From: Lentimicrobium sp.
Lineage (GTDB): Bacteria > Bacteroidota > Bacteroidia > Bacteroidales > Lentimicrobiaceae
Assembly (NCBI GenBank): GCA_019429275.1
Contig: JAHYJC010000041.1
Span: forward strand, 1 to 40,137
DNA: 40,137 bases
Reading direction: 5' to 3'
Shown: one piece after another, positions 38,728 through 40,137 of the stretch
How positions within the stretch are numbered: the first letter of the stretch is position 1
How the letters are laid out: each line of letters opens with the position of its first letter
Program-made: the position numbers and the translations under genes
Notes under the pieces: generated by a model
The model's database searches: none
Told to the model about the DNA's origin: nothing
Seen by the model: only the letters and a program-made list of their open reading frames with translations

Positions 38728-39027
38728 ATGAATATGTGGCAAAAAATCCCACCCGTTTTCAGAAATAAATATATACTGTTCAGCGCAGCATTTTTGGTAT
38801 GGCTTACTTTCTTTGACCGGAATAATTTCATTTCACAGGTACGTTTGGGACGCACATTGAGTGAAAAAAGAATACAAAAAGAATATTATCTGAATCAGAT
38901 CAGGAACGACAGCATCTCAATGCACGAACTGATGTCTGATACCGCCTTGCTCGAAAAATTTGGAAGAGAGAAATACATGATGAAGAAAGATGATGAAGAT
39001 CTGATTCTGATAGTAAAAGAGAAATAG
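38728..39027 (+). CDS. Septum formation initiator family protein (FtsB/DivIC-like)
   Basis: 99 residues. A short cytoplasmic start, one transmembrane helix (about 14-28, YILFSAAFLVWLTFF), then a coiled coil (RLGRTLSEKRIQKEYYLNQI) and the C-terminal motif LEKFGREKYMMKKDDEDLIL, which matches the FtsB/DivIC end (EK-x-ARE-x-Y-x-M-x-K-x-x-E). The family joins FtsL and FtsQ/DivIB in the divisome and links peptidoglycan synthesis to constriction. It is the last clearly Bacteroidetes gene before the anomalous right end. Confidence 0.87.
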   Translation: MNMWQKIPPVFRNKYILFSAAFLVWLTFFDRNNFISQVRLGRTLSEKRIQKEYYLNQIRNDSISMHELMSDTALLEKFGREKYMMKKDDEDLILIVKEK

Positions 39028-39131
39028 CAAATTATTTTAGCTGCAGCCAGGAAATCATCTGACTCCAACATTAAAAGCTGACAAATTTTATAAAATACTG
39101 AAAAACAGGGTTTAAGATTTTTTATCTGTTT

Positions 39132-39338
39132 TTGGGTGCCAGCTCCCTATTTTACCTTTATTTCATATTTGTACGTGAAGAGGCTAATAAGAACGGAGTT
39201 ATCAACGCTCAGGTCATATCCAAGCAAAATGGCAAGTCCAGGTTGGTAAAAACAATCGGAAGCTCCAAAAATGTCCGTATTGTTGCAGACCTTGTCAAGC
39301 AAGGGCATCAATTTATCGCCTCTTTTGGCGGCCAATAA
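39132..39338 (+). pseudogene. N-terminal fragment of an IS1634/IS4-like transposase
   Basis: About 56 residues (FVREEANKNGVINAQVISKQ to FIASFGGQ) match the N-terminal region I know from IS1634-type DDE transposases (pattern VR-x-K-x-NKSG-x-x-x-VQVI-x-K-x-x-GK-x-R-x-VKTIGSS). It stops at TAA (39336-39338), where the catalytic domain should begin. Codon 13 of the frame is ATA where a normal ATG start would be expected, so the start may also be lost; TTG at 39132 is the only open alternative. The terminal inverted repeat was not identified, though GGG-TGCCAGCT-CCC near 39134-39147 could be the outer end. It is either a remnant or an assembly breakpoint. Confidence 0.6.
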
Positions 39339-40137
39339 TTGTTAGCTTTCTCCGTTTCACCCACCATTTCCCAAGCGAGCGCTATTTTAAATTTCTCCTC
39401 TTCAACTGGTGTTAAAACAATACAAACCGGCGGACTCAGTCATCTTAATTTAGCTCCGGGTGGAAACGTTGGTATCGGGACCAGTGTCCCTGGCCAAAAA
39501 TTAGATGTTAATGGTAATGTTAAAGCCACAACTTTTTTTGGGAACTTATCCGGCAACGCCACAACCGCGACTTCTTTAGCCGCTAATGGTAATAACTGTT
39601 CAGCGGGTTATTTTCCTTTAGGGGTTGATGCTTCAGGTAATGTTGAATTTTGTACGGCTGCAGGTGGTGGCGGAGGGTCACTTCCTTCAGGAACAGCCGG
39701 TCAAACAATTAGAAATAATGGTACTACTAATTGGGTAGTTGACTCAAATCTTTATAATAACGGCGCCAATGTTGGCATTGGCACAACCGCGCCTGGCCTA
39801 TATAAATTAAGAGTTGCCGGTACTGTTGCCGCGGTTTCCTTTATTTATGACTCCGATATTAATTTGAAAAAAAATGTTCAAACTCTTGAGCATTCGCTCG
39901 ACAAAATTCTTGCCTTAAGAGGCGTAAGCTTTAATTGGCGCGACACCAACCAAAAATCCTTAGGGTTAATTGCGCAGGAAGTTGAAAAAGTCTATCCCGA
40001 GCTGGTAACGACCAGTAACGGCAGTAAAGCAGTTCAGTATGGAAACCTGATTGCCCCGTTAATTGAGGCGATAAAAGCGCAGCAGGCGCAAATCACTGCT
40101 TTAGAAGCAAGAATCAGGTCTTTGGAAAAAGGAAACT
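39339..40137 (+). CDS. Partial tail-fibre / Peptidase_S74 (intramolecular chaperone) domain protein
   Basis: An open frame from just after the transposase stop runs off the contig (about 266 codons); neither the true start nor the stop is seen. It has two copies of a VGIGT-x-x-PG-x-KL-x-V-x-G-x-V-x-A motif (NVGIGTSVPGQKLDVNGNVK and the NVGIGTTAPG segment) and a glycine-rich linker. From about 39849 there is a typical S74-like chaperone domain: SDINLKKNVQTLEHSLDKIL, LRGVSFNWRDTNQKSLGLIA, QEVEKVYPELVTT and a final coiled coil (APLIEAIKAQQAQITALEAR). This architecture is common in phage tail fibres and in surface proteins of candidate phyla such as Patescibacteria. Leucine is encoded by TTA in 13 of 25 cases, against 3 of 26 in lptB of this window, so it looks foreign to the contig. 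Confidence 0.8.
   Translation, partial: MLAFSVSPTISQASAILNFSSSTGVKTIQTGGLSHLNLAPGGNVGIGTSVPGQKLDVNGNVKATTFFGNLSGNATTATSLAANGNNCSAGYFPLGVDASGNVEFCTAAGGGGGSLPSGTAGQTIRNNGTTNWVVDSNLYNNGANVGIGTTAPGLYKLRVAGTVAAVSFIYDSDINLKKNVQTLEHSLDKILALRGVSFNWRDTNQKSLGLIAQEVEKVYPELVTTSNGSKAVQYGNLIAPLIEAIKAQQAQITALEARIRSLEKGN

Noticed and set aside
39339-40137. Prophage
   Set aside because: Only one tail-fibre-like gene is present, with no capsid, terminase or integrase nearby. The same domain is common in non-phage surface proteins.

Overview
The window looks like one contig from a member of the Bacteroidetes, probably order Bacteroidales. The main support is two secreted proteins with type IX secretion (T9SS) C-terminal domains, Bacteroidetes -7 promoter boxes (TANNTTTG) upstream of many genes, a DUF4296-type lipoprotein, an LptB/KdsD cluster, a membrane-anchored OmpH/Skp-like protein, and very few visible Shine-Dalgarno sequences. 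I saw no rRNA, tRNA or CRISPR array. The family-level taxonomy is my inference.

Layout. Positions 1-3070 are an accessory, repeat-rich region. It holds a lone AAA/DUF4143 ATPase gene, copies of a double-hairpin repeat module, a 241-bp tandem duplication and a 21-bp tandem repeat. Positions 3074-9297 (minus) hold a roughly 1985-residue T9SS-exported adhesin-like protein, followed 29 bp later by a 78-residue secreted protein with a glycine-rich C-terminal membrane tail. Positions 9298-10966 carry no gene and contain a 136-bp tandem array of the same double-hairpin module. Positions 10967-13684 (plus) encode a split lysine 2-oxoglutarate reductase/saccharopine dehydrogenase pair.

Positions 13898-39027 are an ordinary housekeeping region. 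In order it holds: TsaC/Sua5, a GT9 glycosyltransferase and DapD (minus operon); RuvX, Def and a TPR lipoprotein (plus operon); a putative outer-membrane protein; an M20 dipeptidase; an FG-GAP T9SS protein (minus); TilS and DsbD (minus operon); a long-chain acyl-CoA ligase (minus); a small lipoprotein (plus); OmpH-like and DUF4296 (minus operon); RecQ (minus), divergent from a KdsD, CMD-family and LptB operon (plus); a serine beta-lactamase-like hydrolase (minus); PssA (minus); two unrecognised cytosolic proteins (plus); and an FtsB/DivIC-like protein (plus). Many of these serve the envelope: KdsD and LptB for lipopolysaccharide, PssA for phosphatidylethanolamine, DapD for diaminopimelate and lysine, DsbD for periplasmic reduction, and FtsB for division.

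The right end (about 39130-40137) is different. An N-terminal fragment of an IS1634/IS4-like transposase is followed, in the same frame but after a stop codon, by an open-ended tail-fibre/Peptidase_S74-type gene. Its leucine codon use is unlike the rest of the contig. This is either a real IS-associated insertion or, I think more likely, a chimeric assembly join at a repeated IS. The left end stops inside a 127-bp perfect repeat, so both contig ends fall in repeats.

The most unusual signal is the repeat system. There are 12 copies of a palindrome with arms CGCGAT/ATCGCG and a 3-nt loop, and 11 of them are paired with a second palindrome (CACGAT/ATCGTG). The two can also pair with each other. 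Other 3-nt-loop mini-palindromes occur alongside them. This resembles a REP/BIME family.
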